Positions 46,178-55,772 of a DNA stretch of 64,000 bases are shown one piece after another (positions within the stretch are counted from its first letter, which is position 1; each line of letters opens with the position of its first letter). A program made the translations under genes and the position numbers. Below the pieces are notes generated by a model that did not search any database, was not told the origin of the DNA, and was given only the letters and a program-made list of their open reading frames with translations. The stretch comes from GCA-2712985 sp964515905 (GTDB taxonomy: Bacteria > Pseudomonadota > Alphaproteobacteria > UBA7887). The stretch lies in the NCBI GenBank assembly GCA_964515905.1, contig CAZEWK010000072.1, forward strand, positions 7,634 through 71,633. The letters run 5' to 3'.

Positions 46178-49100
46178 ATGGGCCTCATACGAATTTCCAT
46201 TGGCCGACCAACTGCAGTCGTAGCAGCAGTTCTAATGATCCTGATATTTGGGTTTTTAGCACTCCAACGCATCCCGATCCAGTTAACCCCAGATGTCCGC
46301 AAACCCGTCATAACGGTCACAACACAATGGGCCGGTGGTTCACCTGTCGAGATGGAACGAGAGGTGATCAACCGTCAAGAAGAAGTTATCAAAGGAATAG
46401 AAGGCATAACAAAAGTAGAAAGCCGGTCGCAAGATGGACGTGGGACCCTTACGCTAGAATTTGAGATTGATAGCGATATGAACCGAGCTCTCTTAATAGT
46501 TTCAAATCGTCTTAACCAAATTACTGGGTATCCTGAAGAAGCGAACGAACCTGTAATTGATACTTCGGGACTTGAAGATAATCCAATCGCCTGGTTCATC
46601 TTGAGCAGACTACCCGGCAATAACCGCGCTTTAGAAACCTACGGCGATTTCTCTGAAGATGTTATTCAGGAACGGTTGGAGAGGGTTACCGGCGTTTCTC
46701 GCACAAATGTTTATGGCGGTAGCGAGAGCGAAATGAGAATCATTATTGACCCAGACAAATTAGCGCGCTACCGCCTAACCGTGCCCGACGTTGTTTCCGC
46801 CCTCCGAGTAGCAAACTCTTCTATTTCAGCCGGCGACATTGACGAAGGAAAGCGTCGATATGTTGTGCGCACAGAGGGAGAATTGCAGTCCGTAGAACAG
46901 GTGCGCGATGTAGTAGTAACTAGTGCAGAAACAGAGACCAGAGGTGGTATTGGAAGGGTAACAATTGGCGATATCGCTGATGTCCGTTTTATGTTCAAAG
47001 AACCGAGACACAAGATTCGTTTTCTTGGCGATGAGGCTATCGCCGTCAACGCCATAAGAGCAACTGGCGCCAATGTTATAGAAACGATGGACGGCATTTA
47101 CCAAGCTGTCGAAGAGCTTAATGAATATGCTCTGCCCCAAGCCGGATTAGAAATCGCGCAAGTCTATGACGAGACCATATACATTAATTCTGCAATTTCT
47201 CTTGTCCAACAAAACATCTATGTGGGTGGCACCTTCGCTGTACTCATTCTTATTTGTTTTCTCCGTTCGTTCAGAGCGACATTAATCGTATCCATGGCAA
47301 TACCCGTATCCGTAGTTGCATCTTTTGTCGCCATGGCGGCAATGGGAAGATCTATAAATGTGATTTCCTTAGCCGGTATTGCTTTCGCCGTTGGAATGGT
47401 TGTGGATGCCGCAATCGTTGTGCTCGAAAATATCTACCGCCATCGAGAAAATGGGATGACTTCACAAGATGCAGCCATGGAGGGTACGAAACAGGTATGG
47501 TCCGCCGTCCTTGTATCTGCATTAACTACGGTTCTGGTTTTCATTCCAATATTAGTAATGCAATTGGAGGCAGGCCAACTATTTAGAGACATTGCAGTAG
47601 CAATTTCTGTAGCTGTCCTGATGTCCTTACTCGTTTCTATCACAATGATACCAGCGCTCTCAAAACGCCTATTAAAGGAGCCGCGACCGCCAGCAACTCG
47701 AATATCGATACCCGTCATCGATACACTGGCACGCGGCTTTGCAGGAATTTTGCTGCGATATACAGGGTTAATTACTAAAAACAGAATGGCGTCGGCACTG
47801 ATCGTTGTAACACTCGTGTTTGGAACTGGGACCTCTGGATATTTGTTTCTACCAAAGTTGGAATATCTCCCCGAAGGGAATAGAAATCTAATTTTTGGCG
47901 TAATGCTGCCGCCTCCGGGATACAATCTAGATACAATGAACAGCATTGCCACAAGAATAGAGGACAAAGTACGCCATCTCTGGTCAAGTGTAACAGGGCC
48001 AGTCGCCGAACCCGGCGCACCGCCAAAAATTGGAAATTTCTTCTTTGTAGCCTTCCCGAACATGGCTTTTTTCGGAGCCGGCGCCGTCGATCGTACTCGC
48101 GTTGCTGAGCTCATTCCGGTTCTGACTGGCACTCTATACGACGAGCCCGGAACCTACGGATTCTTCAATCAGCCTAGTTTATTCAGCAGAGATATAGGTG
48201 GGGCGAGAACTGTTGCTCTTGATATTTCTGGCCCTAACCTAGAATCTGTAATTACGATCGCACAGAAAGCTGCTGGCATCATTGGAGGTATTTTTCCACG
48301 TTCTGAAGGCCACCAAATGAGGCCAAAACCTGGTCTTGAACTGGGTGCACCCGAAATTCGCCTCTACCCTAACCGAGTTCTCCTAGCAGATAACGGAGTT
48401 AACGCTCTCGCACTGGGCCAAAGTGTGGACGCATTTAATGATGGCCTTCGGGTCACCGAAATTACGGTCGACGGACGAAGAATTGATCTGACATTGCGAG
48501 GCCAAGAAAATAAAATCGATCGCACGCAGGGGCTAGAAAATTTACCAGTAGTGACACCAGACGGGCGCATCCTACCTGTCAGCTCCTTAGCCGACATCGA
48601 GCTGACCGCGGGCCCCACAGAGATTCGACATTTAGAACGAGAAAGAACCGTGACACTGCAAATCATGCCTACAGCAGCGGTTGCGCTCGAGGAAGCCATT
48701 CATATGGTTGAAACACAAGTGATCGAACCATTAGAATCGGAGGGGCTCCCAACAGGAGTCGCTATAGGGTTATCTGGAACAGCAGACCAATTAAGTCAAA
48801 CTTTCGATGCGATGATAGTTAACCTTATCGTCGCAATTGTCATTGTATACTTGTTAATGGCCGTTTTATTCGAGAGTTTTCTATATCCTGCCATCATCAT
48901 GCTTTCAGTACCGACCGCTCTAGCTGGTGGTGTTCTTGGACTTGGACTATTGAACCTCCTATATCTCCAACCTTTAGATATGCTCACACTTTTGGGATTC
49001 ACGATCCTTGTTGGTATTGTGGTAAACAATGCGATTTTATTGGTTCACCAAACCCTGTACCACATAAGAAACGATGGCAGCGAGGTCCGTGCTGCCATTC

Positions 49101-49363
49101 TTGAGGCAACACGGAATAGGTTGCGACCAATCTTCATGTCAACTTTGACGAGCGTGTTCGGCATGCTTCCGTTGGTATTGGTACCAGGCGCTGGATCCGA
49201 GTTATACCGGGGACTCGGGTCTGTCGTAGTAGGTGGATTGTCACTTTCGGCACTCCTCACCTTGCTAATGGTCCCTCCATTATTAGCTATCTTCATAAGG
49301 GATGAAAAAGCAGAAACTAAAGGCTTTGCTCCTGCCTCTCCTGTTAAGTCTATCGCTGAATAA
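46178..49363 (+). CDS. RND efflux transporter permease (AcrB family)
   Basis: 1061-residue inner-membrane pump of the HAE1/HAE2 type. Twelve membrane helices are expected; GIAFAVGMVVDAAIVVLENIYR carries the proton-relay acidic pair in helix 4, and the N-terminal RPTAVVAAVLMILIFGFLAL is helix 1. The start codon follows the adaptor stop with no gap (TAAATG), so the two are translated together. Substrate unknown. Its 3' end is 3 bases from the convergent NIPSNAP gene. Confidence 0.93.
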   Translation: MGLIRISIGRPTAVVAAVLMILIFGFLALQRIPIQLTPDVRKPVITVTTQWAGGSPVEMEREVINRQEEVIKGIEGITKVESRSQDGRGTLTLEFEIDSDMNRALLIVSNRLNQITGYPEEANEPVIDTSGLEDNPIAWFILSRLPGNNRALETYGDFSEDVIQERLERVTGVSRTNVYGGSESEMRIIIDPDKLARYRLTVPDVVSALRVANSSISAGDIDEGKRRYVVRTEGELQSVEQVRDVVVTSAETETRGGIGRVTIGDIADVRFMFKEPRHKIRFLGDEAIAVNAIRATGANVIETMDGIYQAVEELNEYALPQAGLEIAQVYDETIYINSAISLVQQNIYVGGTFAVLILICFLRSFRATLIVSMAIPVSVVASFVAMAAMGRSINVISLAGIAFAVGMVVDAAIVVLENIYRHRENGMTSQDAAMEGTKQVWSAVLVSALTTVLVFIPILVMQLEAGQLFRDIAVAISVAVLMSLLVSITMIPALSKRLLKEPRPPATRISIPVIDTLARGFAGILLRYTGLITKNRMASALIVVTLVFGTGTSGYLFLPKLEYLPEGNRNLIFGVMLPPPGYNLDTMNSIATRIEDKVRHLWSSVTGPVAEPGAPPKIGNFFFVAFPNMAFFGAGAVDRTRVAELIPVLTGTLYDEPGTYGFFNQPSLFSRDIGGARTVALDISGPNLESVITIAQKAAGIIGGIFPRSEGHQMRPKPGLELGAPEIRLYPNRVLLADNGVNALALGQSVDAFNDGLRVTEITVDGRRIDLTLRGQENKIDRTQGLENLPVVTPDGRILPVSSLADIELTAGPTEIRHLERERTVTLQIMPTAAVALEEAIHMVETQVIEPLESEGLPTGVAIGLSGTADQLSQTFDAMIVNLIVAIVIVYLLMAVLFESFLYPAIIMLSVPTALAGGVLGLGLLNLLYLQPLDMLTLLGFTILVGIVVNNAILLVHQTLYHIRNDGSEVRAAILEATRNRLRPIFMSTLTSVFGMLPLVLVPGAGSELYRGLGSVVVGGLSLSALLTLLMVPPLLAIFIRDEKAETKGFAPASPVKSIAE

Positions 49364-49366
49364 TCG

Positions 49367-49687
49367 TCACACTTGGCCCACTGGAGAGAAACTCGCCGGT
49401 ATTAACATTTTGCTTTCCTGCTTTAACAAGAACGGTCGCACTTTAGGGAGAAATTCTAGCCAACTCGGGTTTTCAAAAAGCTTCTTCCGCCGTTGATTTC
49501 TCTCCTCAACACTTTCATATGCCCACATATGAACTACTTGATTGAGTTCAGTAAAATCAGTGTAAAAATAACCGACCAAACGTCCGAGAATCTTTTTTTG
49601 TACTTCCAACCCATACTGCTCATACTTATCAAGCCACTCTCCCTGGGTGCCGGGAACTAGCGTATAGGTCCGTTGTTCTACAAACAT
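49367..49687 (-). CDS. NIPSNAP-family protein
   Basis: 106 residues, starting MFVEQRTYTLVPGTQGEWLDKYEQYG, the ferredoxin-like NIPSNAP pattern, with VVHMWAYESVEERNQRRKKLFENPSWLEFL in the second half. The biochemical role is unknown. The ATG at 49687 has a perfect GGGAGG seven bases upstream; the open frame to 49738 is not needed. It has its own promoter with a palindrome over the -35 region. Confidence 0.9.
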   Translation of the reverse strand: MFVEQRTYTLVPGTQGEWLDKYEQYGLEVQKKILGRLVGYFYTDFTELNQVVHMWAYESVEERNQRRKKLFENPSWLEFLPKVRPFLLKQESKMLIPASFSPVGQV

Positions 49688-50040
49688 ATTATTCCTCCCT
49701 GGAATGCAAAAACATAAAAATTTATTAGGTATTAACAATACGGCCTAATCATAATAAGCTCGCCATTATATGACGAACTAAAAATCAGTACAGCTGTACC
49801 GCTATAAATACCTGACTCAACAAACTCCGCGTACCACGCTCTCCTATTGCACACATGTTTGAATCACTTCAAATTCTGGAAATTATGATATGGATGTTTG
49901 TTCCGTAAAACGGGACGAAGTAATTGCGGGGTTATTCCAGATGAACTATCCGGAATTTTAGTTGGCAAAGCTCGGCGTAAGAATAATCGTGAAAACAAAC
50001 TAAAGATTAGACTTGATACAACAATACCGTTTTTTGTGTT
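49688..50040. other. Intergenic stretch upstream of the NIPSNAP gene
   Basis: 353 bases between the NIPSNAP start and the heparinase-like stop. AT-rich; it holds the promoter described for NIPSNAP and a short hairpin (CCGTAAAACGG near 49903). I see no gene. Confidence 0.6.
49765..49799 (-). promoter_or_regulatory. Promoter with operator-like palindrome for the NIPSNAP gene
   Basis: Minus strand: TATAAT (49770-49765) with a 17-base spacer to CTGTAC. That -35 hexamer lies inside a perfect 12-base palindrome, GTACAGCTGTAC (49788-49799), which could be a regulator site. Confidence 0.45.
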
Positions 50041-51669
50041 TTATTTTGGGGCTGTTATCCTTTGAAACGCCCATTTCAATACACGAACCTTCTCCGTAAC
50101 CTCAGAAGATAACAGTACTTGCTCCGTTCTCCGACGCACACCACCGCATCCAAAATAAATACTTTCATGAAGGTCGATTCTCCCACCTTCTGCATGAAAC
50201 TGCCAACCTACACCGCTTGGCAAGCGCAGAAGCACCGCATTATTATTCCTGATCAGAGAAGCTCGGACTCCCGGATGCAGGTGAAACCGAACCACAATAG
50301 TTCTTTCGTGCAGGTGTTCCGGAGTAAAATTACTTATCGGTTCAATCTGATCTTCTCCTCGCAACCCCATACCGTCCGGGTCAACGTACAGTCGGCGCCG
50401 ATGGCGCAGGCCGAAAATAGGCTCGTAGCCTCTGTGCCACGCATCAACCCAAATTGCCCCGGACTGTTCCTCGCGGACAACGTCTGTCACTTTAGACTCC
50501 AACCCTTTTCCCTTAGAAACACTGACAACGGAGTCCCGATCACCGATGGTAATCGCAGAATGCGCGGCAGAGCGACGTAATGCCGACTGCCATTGGCTAT
50601 CGCCTCCGCGATAGGGCCCACAATTTACAACCAAACGCTCTTTCCCAACGCTCATTTCAAAACTCAATGTGCCGGCGTAGACATTGCCTCCATCAGGCAC
50701 AGTCGGACCAGTATCCATTATCACTGTCACTTTATTTGCGGAAATACGTTGGAAACCCGTATGAGGCGCGTTACTTATCAGTCCACTGTTCGCTTGGGAA
50801 TTTTTGAGCACATGATCTATTATCTCAGAGCTTCCCTCAGTACTTCCATTAAAACATGCTAAACCGCCGTCTCCATGACGCAAACATCGTAGCATTGGGA
50901 CCATCTTATCTACGCTTTCGAATAACCTTGGAGGAGCCTTTACACCTGTACCACTTAAAATATCTCTAATATCAGTCAAGTCTGCTAGGACGCGACATTG
51001 CTGTCGTGGCGATCGTTCAACATGTCCACCGTCGGGTAAAATTTGCGACCGCAACTCACTGTCGAGTGTTGAAAGCAATTTAGAAATATTTCGTGTTGTA
51101 GGCGAGAGACAGACTGTTCCATAGACCATGCCTCGAATAGCACCCAATCTTTTTGACCCCGTTACTTCTTGATCCACAACCCGAGATAAATGACGCGCTT
51201 GAAGTGAAAGGGTTTGATAAAATTTTTTCCCGAAGTCGTCTGCACTGTCAGGATCCAAGAATGGTGCGTGCAATAGCAATGCCGCTAAACGTCGCCCTAA
51301 AACATCAGGGCGCCAAACTAAAGGACTCCAGCTACCACAAACATCTATCCAATCCATAATCAATGCGCGCGCAAGCCGCTGTGCCGTGGTTCCACCATGT
51401 TGTTTCAGAGCCCGCAACCATTCAAAACTATGCAGACCTGTCATCCATTCTTCGGACCCACCCTCTGGTCTCCATGGAGGAGTGCCTGGACTCCGAATTT
51501 CTTCCCCAGCAAACGTGTACCGTCCGTGAAAAAGAGCCTCGGCACGTTGGCCTTGGCTCGGCCATGGATCCGACGGGGTGTATTGCAATTCACTAGGTGA
51601 AGAGCCCAAAAGAGACATACGGTAAGCAGAGCTACCGTAAACAGCACTTCGGATCCGTCTACTCACCAA
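50041..51669 (-). CDS. Heparinase II/III-like protein
   Basis: 542 residues. The N-terminal half is helical (toroid-like, with FEWLRALKQHGGTTAQRLARALIMDWID), the C-terminal half is beta-rich with HSAITIGDRDSV, VDAWHRGYEPIFGLRHRRRLYVD and DQIEPISN, as in heparinase II/III-like lyases. Alphaproteobacteria carry this gene next to rsmB, rpe and purH; the polysaccharide acted on is unknown. No signal peptide is evident. It follows rpe by 52 bases. Confidence 0.88.
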   Translation of the reverse strand: MVSRRIRSAVYGSSAYRMSLLGSSPSELQYTPSDPWPSQGQRAEALFHGRYTFAGEEIRSPGTPPWRPEGGSEEWMTGLHSFEWLRALKQHGGTTAQRLARALIMDWIDVCGSWSPLVWRPDVLGRRLAALLLHAPFLDPDSADDFGKKFYQTLSLQARHLSRVVDQEVTGSKRLGAIRGMVYGTVCLSPTTRNISKLLSTLDSELRSQILPDGGHVERSPRQQCRVLADLTDIRDILSGTGVKAPPRLFESVDKMVPMLRCLRHGDGGLACFNGSTEGSSEIIDHVLKNSQANSGLISNAPHTGFQRISANKVTVIMDTGPTVPDGGNVYAGTLSFEMSVGKERLVVNCGPYRGGDSQWQSALRRSAAHSAITIGDRDSVVSVSKGKGLESKVTDVVREEQSGAIWVDAWHRGYEPIFGLRHRRRLYVDPDGMGLRGEDQIEPISNFTPEHLHERTIVVRFHLHPGVRASLIRNNNAVLLRLPSGVGWQFHAEGGRIDLHESIYFGCGGVRRRTEQVLLSSEVTEKVRVLKWAFQRITAPK

Positions 51670-51721
51670 GTGCCGGGCCTACCAAGAATTTGATTTTCTA
51701 TGGGCAGCCCTACTGGACAAT

Positions 51722-52396
51722 TTACAGTGTTTTGGAGCCACACCTTAAGCGCCGAATATTCTTTGCGTAGCATGTTCTTCCTCCGGTAAAAGCAGCCGTC
51801 CCTGCGACCAAAATATTAGCACCGGCCGATATAACCTGAGGCGCATTATCAAAATTTATGCCCCCATCAACTTCAAGATCGATTTCACGGCCCGACAGGT
51901 CAATCAACTCTCTCAAAAAACTAATTTTCTCGAGCTGCGTTTTGATGAACTTTTGACCTCCGAAACCTGGATTCACTGACATCACCAAAATTAAATCAAC
52001 AAACTCAATCACGCTAGCCACTGCTGACCCAGGAGTCCCCGGATTAAGGGACACACCGACCTTTCGGCCTGACTCCTTTATCAGTTCAATGGTCCGGTGC
52101 AAATGAGGTCCGGCTTCTACATGCACCGTTATAATATCAGCACCCGCATCCACAAATGAGCCAATAAACGGATCAACTGGTGAAATCATAAGGTGCACAT
52201 CAAATGGAAGGCTACTGTGAGCACGCAGTGCTTTTACGACATCAGGGCCCATAGTAATATTGGGCACAAAATGCCCGTCCATCACATCAACATGTATGAG
52301 ATCCGCACCGGCGTTAGTGATGGTTTCAACTTCAGCCCCAAGTTGGGAAAAATCCGCCGCAAGTATTGAAGGGGCTATTCGTACTTGTGTTTGCAT
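51722..52396 (-). CDS. rpe: Ribulose-phosphate 3-epimerase
   Basis: Interconverts ribulose 5-phosphate and xylulose 5-phosphate in the pentose phosphate pathway. The 224-residue TIM barrel has IAPSILAADFSQLG, DLIHVDVMDGHFVPNITMG (metal-binding His and catalytic Asp), LVMSVNPGFGGQKF and the second catalytic Asp in LEVDGGINFDNA. It starts 17 bases after rsmB. Confidence 0.97.
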   Translation of the reverse strand: MQTQVRIAPSILAADFSQLGAEVETITNAGADLIHVDVMDGHFVPNITMGPDVVKALRAHSSLPFDVHLMISPVDPFIGSFVDAGADIITVHVEAGPHLHRTIELIKESGRKVGVSLNPGTPGSAVASVIEFVDLILVMSVNPGFGGQKFIKTQLEKISFLRELIDLSGREIDLEVDGGINFDNAPQVISAGANILVAGTAAFTGGRTCYAKNIRRLRCGSKTL

Positions 52397-52413
52397 ATAT
52401 CTGACCTATCAGC

Positions 52414-53691
52414 TTAGCACGAACGCTTCAAGCGAGCAGCATAAAAGCCATCCATACCTCCCAAGTCAGCCCAATGGGCTGGCAAAGTCTGAATATCGCC
52501 ATCGTTTGTAACGAATGGGCCAAGACATTCGTGGTCAGACTCGTTCATGGGAACCCGAATAAGATCAGAATGGCGTTCGAGTAAACTTGATATTCTTTGT
52601 TTCCCCTCTTCAACCTGCAGTGAACACGTTGCAAAAACGATGATGCCACCTGGAGCAAGCATTCTAACCGCAGCATCTAACAGTGTATCCTGAATGACTA
52701 TTGCTCGCTGCAAGTCCTCTTTACCCCTGAGGTGCATAATATCGGGATGTCGACGGATGGTACCCGTCGCTGTGCAGGGTGCGTCCAACAGGATATACCG
52801 TGAAAGTCGTGATGGTTGCCAATTATTGACATCTGCATGAACTATCTGTGCATTTAGTCGCAAACGCTTGAGGTTGGCTCGCAACTTTTCTAACCGCGAT
52901 CCTGATCTATCCACAGCAACCACCTCAGCTCCACGAGAAAGTAATTGTGCGGTTTTCCCGCCGGGGGCCGCACACAAGTCCAGAACTTCTTGTCCGTTAA
53001 CATCACCAAACAAAAGTACCGGTAGTCCGGCAGCAACATCCTGAACCCACCAGTCACCTTTTTCGAATCCTGGCCGGTCCGTAACTTGGCCTTTCGATTG
53101 AACGCGAAGAGTTCCGGTTGGGAGCAAATGGGCACTAAGAGGCCCAACCAATGAGTCTGGCTTGCCCTTTGGGGTAATATCAAGAGGGGGCTCTATCAAG
53201 TGGGCCGCGCTTATTTTGCGTGCCAGACCATTCCCGTAGGCACTACACCAACTTTCCCAAAGCCAACGAGGTGTATTCAATATTTCTTCGTCTTGCGACT
53301 CCACCCACTCAACCCCTTCCCTGACCAAACGCCGCAAGACAGCGTTTACCAATTTTCGATACCGATGTAGGTGTCCCGGAACCATATCTACCATAACGTT
53401 TACAGCCGCATGAGGCGGGGTTCCAACAAAGATGATTTGGGTAAAACCAATCCGCAATATATCATTAATTCTCTGTGCCTCTTTCGGCAATGGATGATCC
53501 AGACAATGGGCAATAAGTTCATCTATTTGCCCTAAACGCCGAAGACAAGTTGATACAACAAGCCAGACAAACGCTCGATCACGACTATCCAACGCCGAAA
53601 ATTTTTCGTTCGCCGACACAGCCCCCTCAAGGCTCACGCCTTGATGCAGAACAGCGCGAAGAAGGTGCACAGCGATTAACCGGGTAGACAT
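52414..53691 (-). CDS. rsmB: 16S rRNA (cytosine-5)-methyltransferase RsmB
   Basis: Methylates C967 of 16S rRNA (E. coli numbering). The 425-residue protein has an N-terminal NusB-like domain (about 1-140) and a C-terminal methyltransferase domain with SAM motif VLDLCAAPGGKTAQ, and the two key cysteines in LLDAPCTATGTIRRHPD and FATCSLQVEEG. It is first of the rsmB-rpe-heparinase-like series. Confidence 0.96.
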   Translation of the reverse strand: MSTRLIAVHLLRAVLHQGVSLEGAVSANEKFSALDSRDRAFVWLVVSTCLRRLGQIDELIAHCLDHPLPKEAQRINDILRIGFTQIIFVGTPPHAAVNVMVDMVPGHLHRYRKLVNAVLRRLVREGVEWVESQDEEILNTPRWLWESWCSAYGNGLARKISAAHLIEPPLDITPKGKPDSLVGPLSAHLLPTGTLRVQSKGQVTDRPGFEKGDWWVQDVAAGLPVLLFGDVNGQEVLDLCAAPGGKTAQLLSRGAEVVAVDRSGSRLEKLRANLKRLRLNAQIVHADVNNWQPSRLSRYILLDAPCTATGTIRRHPDIMHLRGKEDLQRAIVIQDTLLDAAVRMLAPGGIIVFATCSLQVEEGKQRISSLLERHSDLIRVPMNESDHECLGPFVTNDGDIQTLPAHWADLGGMDGFYAARLKRSC

Positions 53692-53854
53692 CTACAATAT
53701 CCCCGCAATAGGCCCGTTGCCCTGGTGTTTAAACATAGCGTATTATCCTTCAAGATTTCTATCTGAAGCATTCACACGGTTTGTTTCTAGTACTGTACAA
53801 CATACAACTAAATAGACTTGTTTCTTCCAAATTCATGACAGGATAAAATTTTAA

Positions 53855-54040
53855 TTGGCAAAACATACCACGATGAACACAAAAACTAATAAAACACCCA
53901 ACAGAGTACCAAGTCTGACTCCTCCTCCAAAGGATTTTACATCGCCGAAAAAAACGATGACAGAGAGGGGCGGGCCTTCCGGACCTGAACCAACTCGTTA
54001 TGGCGATTGGGAAAAAAATGGTCGAGTTAGCGACTTTTAA
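53855..54040 (+). CDS. DUF1674 / SDHAF4-like succinate dehydrogenase assembly factor
   Basis: A 61-residue protein whose C-terminus, GGPSGPEPTRYGDWEKNGRV followed by SDF, is the hallmark of the DUF1674 (SDHAF4) family. The mitochondrial member helps assemble the flavoprotein of succinate dehydrogenase. The start is uncertain: TTG at 53855 with AGGA upstream, or ATG at 53873 without a clear site; the conserved part is unaffected. It is divergent from rsmB; the 163 bases before it and 142 after show nothing else. Confidence 0.8.
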   Translation: MAKHTTMNTKTNKTPNRVPSLTPPPKDFTSPKKTMTERGGPSGPEPTRYGDWEKNGRVSDF

Positions 54041-54182
54041 AAAAATATCGTCGGAATTCAATGTTGAGTTTAGCTAAAATCTGCACAGCTACTGTTTAAG
54101 TAATTCTGAAACAATGACCGGTGGTTAATATACAACTCGTATAGTTTAAAATTTACACCTCGTTGAGGGCCCAAGAGACAAA

Positions 54183-55088
54183 ATGCCAAACGATAAAGAC
54201 CCAACACAAATGGAAGATCGCGTTAATCAAGCTGTGCAACTACACATGTCTGGCAATCTATCGGATGCCAAGAATAGCTATTTAAAAATATTGAACTCTG
54301 AGCCAAAGCACCCTGTGGCGTTACACTTGCTGGGCGTTCTCTCCCATCAAATGGGAGATAGCGACCAAGCAATCCAACTGATAGAGCAAGCATTAACAGT
54401 CATGCCAGAATATGTTGAAGCATATAGCAACCTGGGAAACGTGCTAAGAGAGACAGGCAAGCTTCAGGAAGCATCGTCGAGCTATCGACGCGCCATAAAC
54501 TTTGCTCCAGACTATGCCGAAGCACATTACAACCTTGCTCAAACGCTTCGGGAGTTAGGACACACTGAAGATGCTCTAGTAAGTTTTCAAGATACCTTAA
54601 AATTTGCGGGTGATTTCCCTGAAGGATATAATGATACTGGTGCTTTACTCCTCGACCTTGATAGGCATCAAGAAGCGATTGACTATTTTCAGAAAGCAAT
54701 TGCGCTAAGACCGGAATTCGCTGAGGCCCATAGTAACCTAGGCAACGCCCACGCAGATCTAGGCCAACTAGATGATGCAATTCAGAGCTATGAAACAGCG
54801 CTAGCAATACGGCCCGACCTTGGAGAAGTACACAGCAATCTGGGGAATGCCCTCTGGGAAGAACGCAGACTCGAAGAATCCATAGTGAGTTATCGCAAGG
54901 CCCTTGACATACAACCCCAAGACCCCAAAACACATCACAGTATGGGCATTGCACTATTAGACTTAGGAAAGCATAAGGAAGGTCTCCAACACAAACGATT
55001 GGGAGCGGGCGTGATCGAATTTACAGCGGACAACCAAAACGGATATAGAATACTCGGCGGCACATCAGAGAGGACGCCCGATGATTGA
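54183..55088 (+). CDS. Tetratricopeptide-repeat protein
   Basis: 301 residues made almost wholly of about seven TPR units (34-residue period; consensus pieces such as AYSNLGNVLRETGKLQEA, AHYNLAQTLRELGHTEDA and VHSNLGNALWEERRLEES). No signal peptide or membrane span. The last 40 residues leave the repeat pattern (KRLGAGVIEFTADNQNGYRI). Such repeats bind peptides or proteins. The gene overlaps the start of the oxygenase gene by 8 bases, so both proteins are made together. Confidence 0.9.
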   Translation: MPNDKDPTQMEDRVNQAVQLHMSGNLSDAKNSYLKILNSEPKHPVALHLLGVLSHQMGDSDQAIQLIEQALTVMPEYVEAYSNLGNVLRETGKLQEASSSYRRAINFAPDYAEAHYNLAQTLRELGHTEDALVSFQDTLKFAGDFPEGYNDTGALLLDLDRHQEAIDYFQKAIALRPEFAEAHSNLGNAHADLGQLDDAIQSYETALAIRPDLGEVHSNLGNALWEERRLEESIVSYRKALDIQPQDPKTHHSMGIALLDLGKHKEGLQHKRLGAGVIEFTADNQNGYRILGGTSERTPDD

Positions 55089-55689
55089 GCGACAAAATAT
55101 AAGTGATACCGGAATTCCAAATTTTATGGGTTGCTGGGTTTTTGAGGATACATCCGTATGCGACGACCTCATTCTATTTTTTGAGGACAACAAAGAATCT
55201 CAAAGAGCTGGTAGAACGTCCCTTCGCTCAGTAAATGAAAACGTAAAACGATCTACGGATATACCAATAGCACCGTTAGACCTGAAGGAGGAAAAATTCC
55301 AAGTTTTTTTAAAATTTATAGAGCACCTCGAAGCGTGTCATCTGGATTATTTGGACCAGTGGGGACTCCTAAAGAAATTTTATCCTAGATTGCACATTGG
55401 GCCCTTTAATTTGCGACGATACGACGCAGGCGGCCATTTTGGTGCCGTACATTCCGAACGGACTTCACTAAATGTCCTTCATCGGGTCCTTGCCTGGATG
55501 ACTTACCTGAACGACGTACCCGAAGGCGGGGAAACTGACTTCGTCCTCTACAATCTAAGCATAAAACCTGAAAAAGGGAAAACACTCATCTGGCCTGCAG
55601 AATGGACACATGCGCACCGAGGGTCCGTCGTTAAACAGGGGCCAAAATATATCACCACTGGATGGCTGCAACTCCCAGATGATGTTTAA
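55081..55689 (+). CDS. 2-oxoglutarate/Fe(II)-dependent oxygenase, prolyl-4-hydroxylase-like
   Basis: 202 residues with the double-stranded beta-helix of the P4H family. The iron triad is His124 and Glu126 (GAVHSERTS) with His179 (THAHRGSV); Lys189, ten residues on, is in place to bind 2-oxoglutarate. AWMTYLNDVPEGGETDF is the typical family strand. Glu replaces the more common Asp in H-x-D. Relatives hydroxylate proline or other residues in proteins; the substrate here is unknown. Coupled with the TPR gene by an 8-base overlap; a strong terminator follows. Confidence 0.88.
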   Translation: MIERQNISDTGIPNFMGCWVFEDTSVCDDLILFFEDNKESQRAGRTSLRSVNENVKRSTDIPIAPLDLKEEKFQVFLKFIEHLEACHLDYLDQWGLLKKFYPRLHIGPFNLRRYDAGGHFGAVHSERTSLNVLHRVLAWMTYLNDVPEGGETDFVLYNLSIKPEKGKTLIWPAEWTHAHRGSVVKQGPKYITTGWLQLPDDV

Positions 55690-55718
55690 GAATTGCAAAT
55701 TACAATTAGCCAAAAACA

Positions 55719-55748
55719 AATCCGCCGGGCGAAATCGCCCGGCGGATT
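55719..55748. terminator. Bidirectional terminator between the oxygenase gene and pqqA
   Basis: A 13-14 bp perfect stem (AATCCGCCGGGCG with CGCCCGGCGGATT) around a four-base loop. On the minus strand it is followed by TGTTTTT, on the plus strand by AAAACTTTT. It can end both the TPR/oxygenase and the pqqA transcripts. Confidence 0.85.
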
Positions 55749-55772
55749 AAAACTTTTAAAACTTGTATCGAC

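Noticed and set aside
46768..47140. Antisense frames within the RND permease gene
   Set aside because: Opposite a well-conserved pump gene; no independent signals.
53759..54061. Minus-strand frame opposite the DUF1674 gene
   Set aside because: The plus strand carries the clear DUF1674 signature; the minus-strand product is Cys/Phe-rich and resembles nothing.
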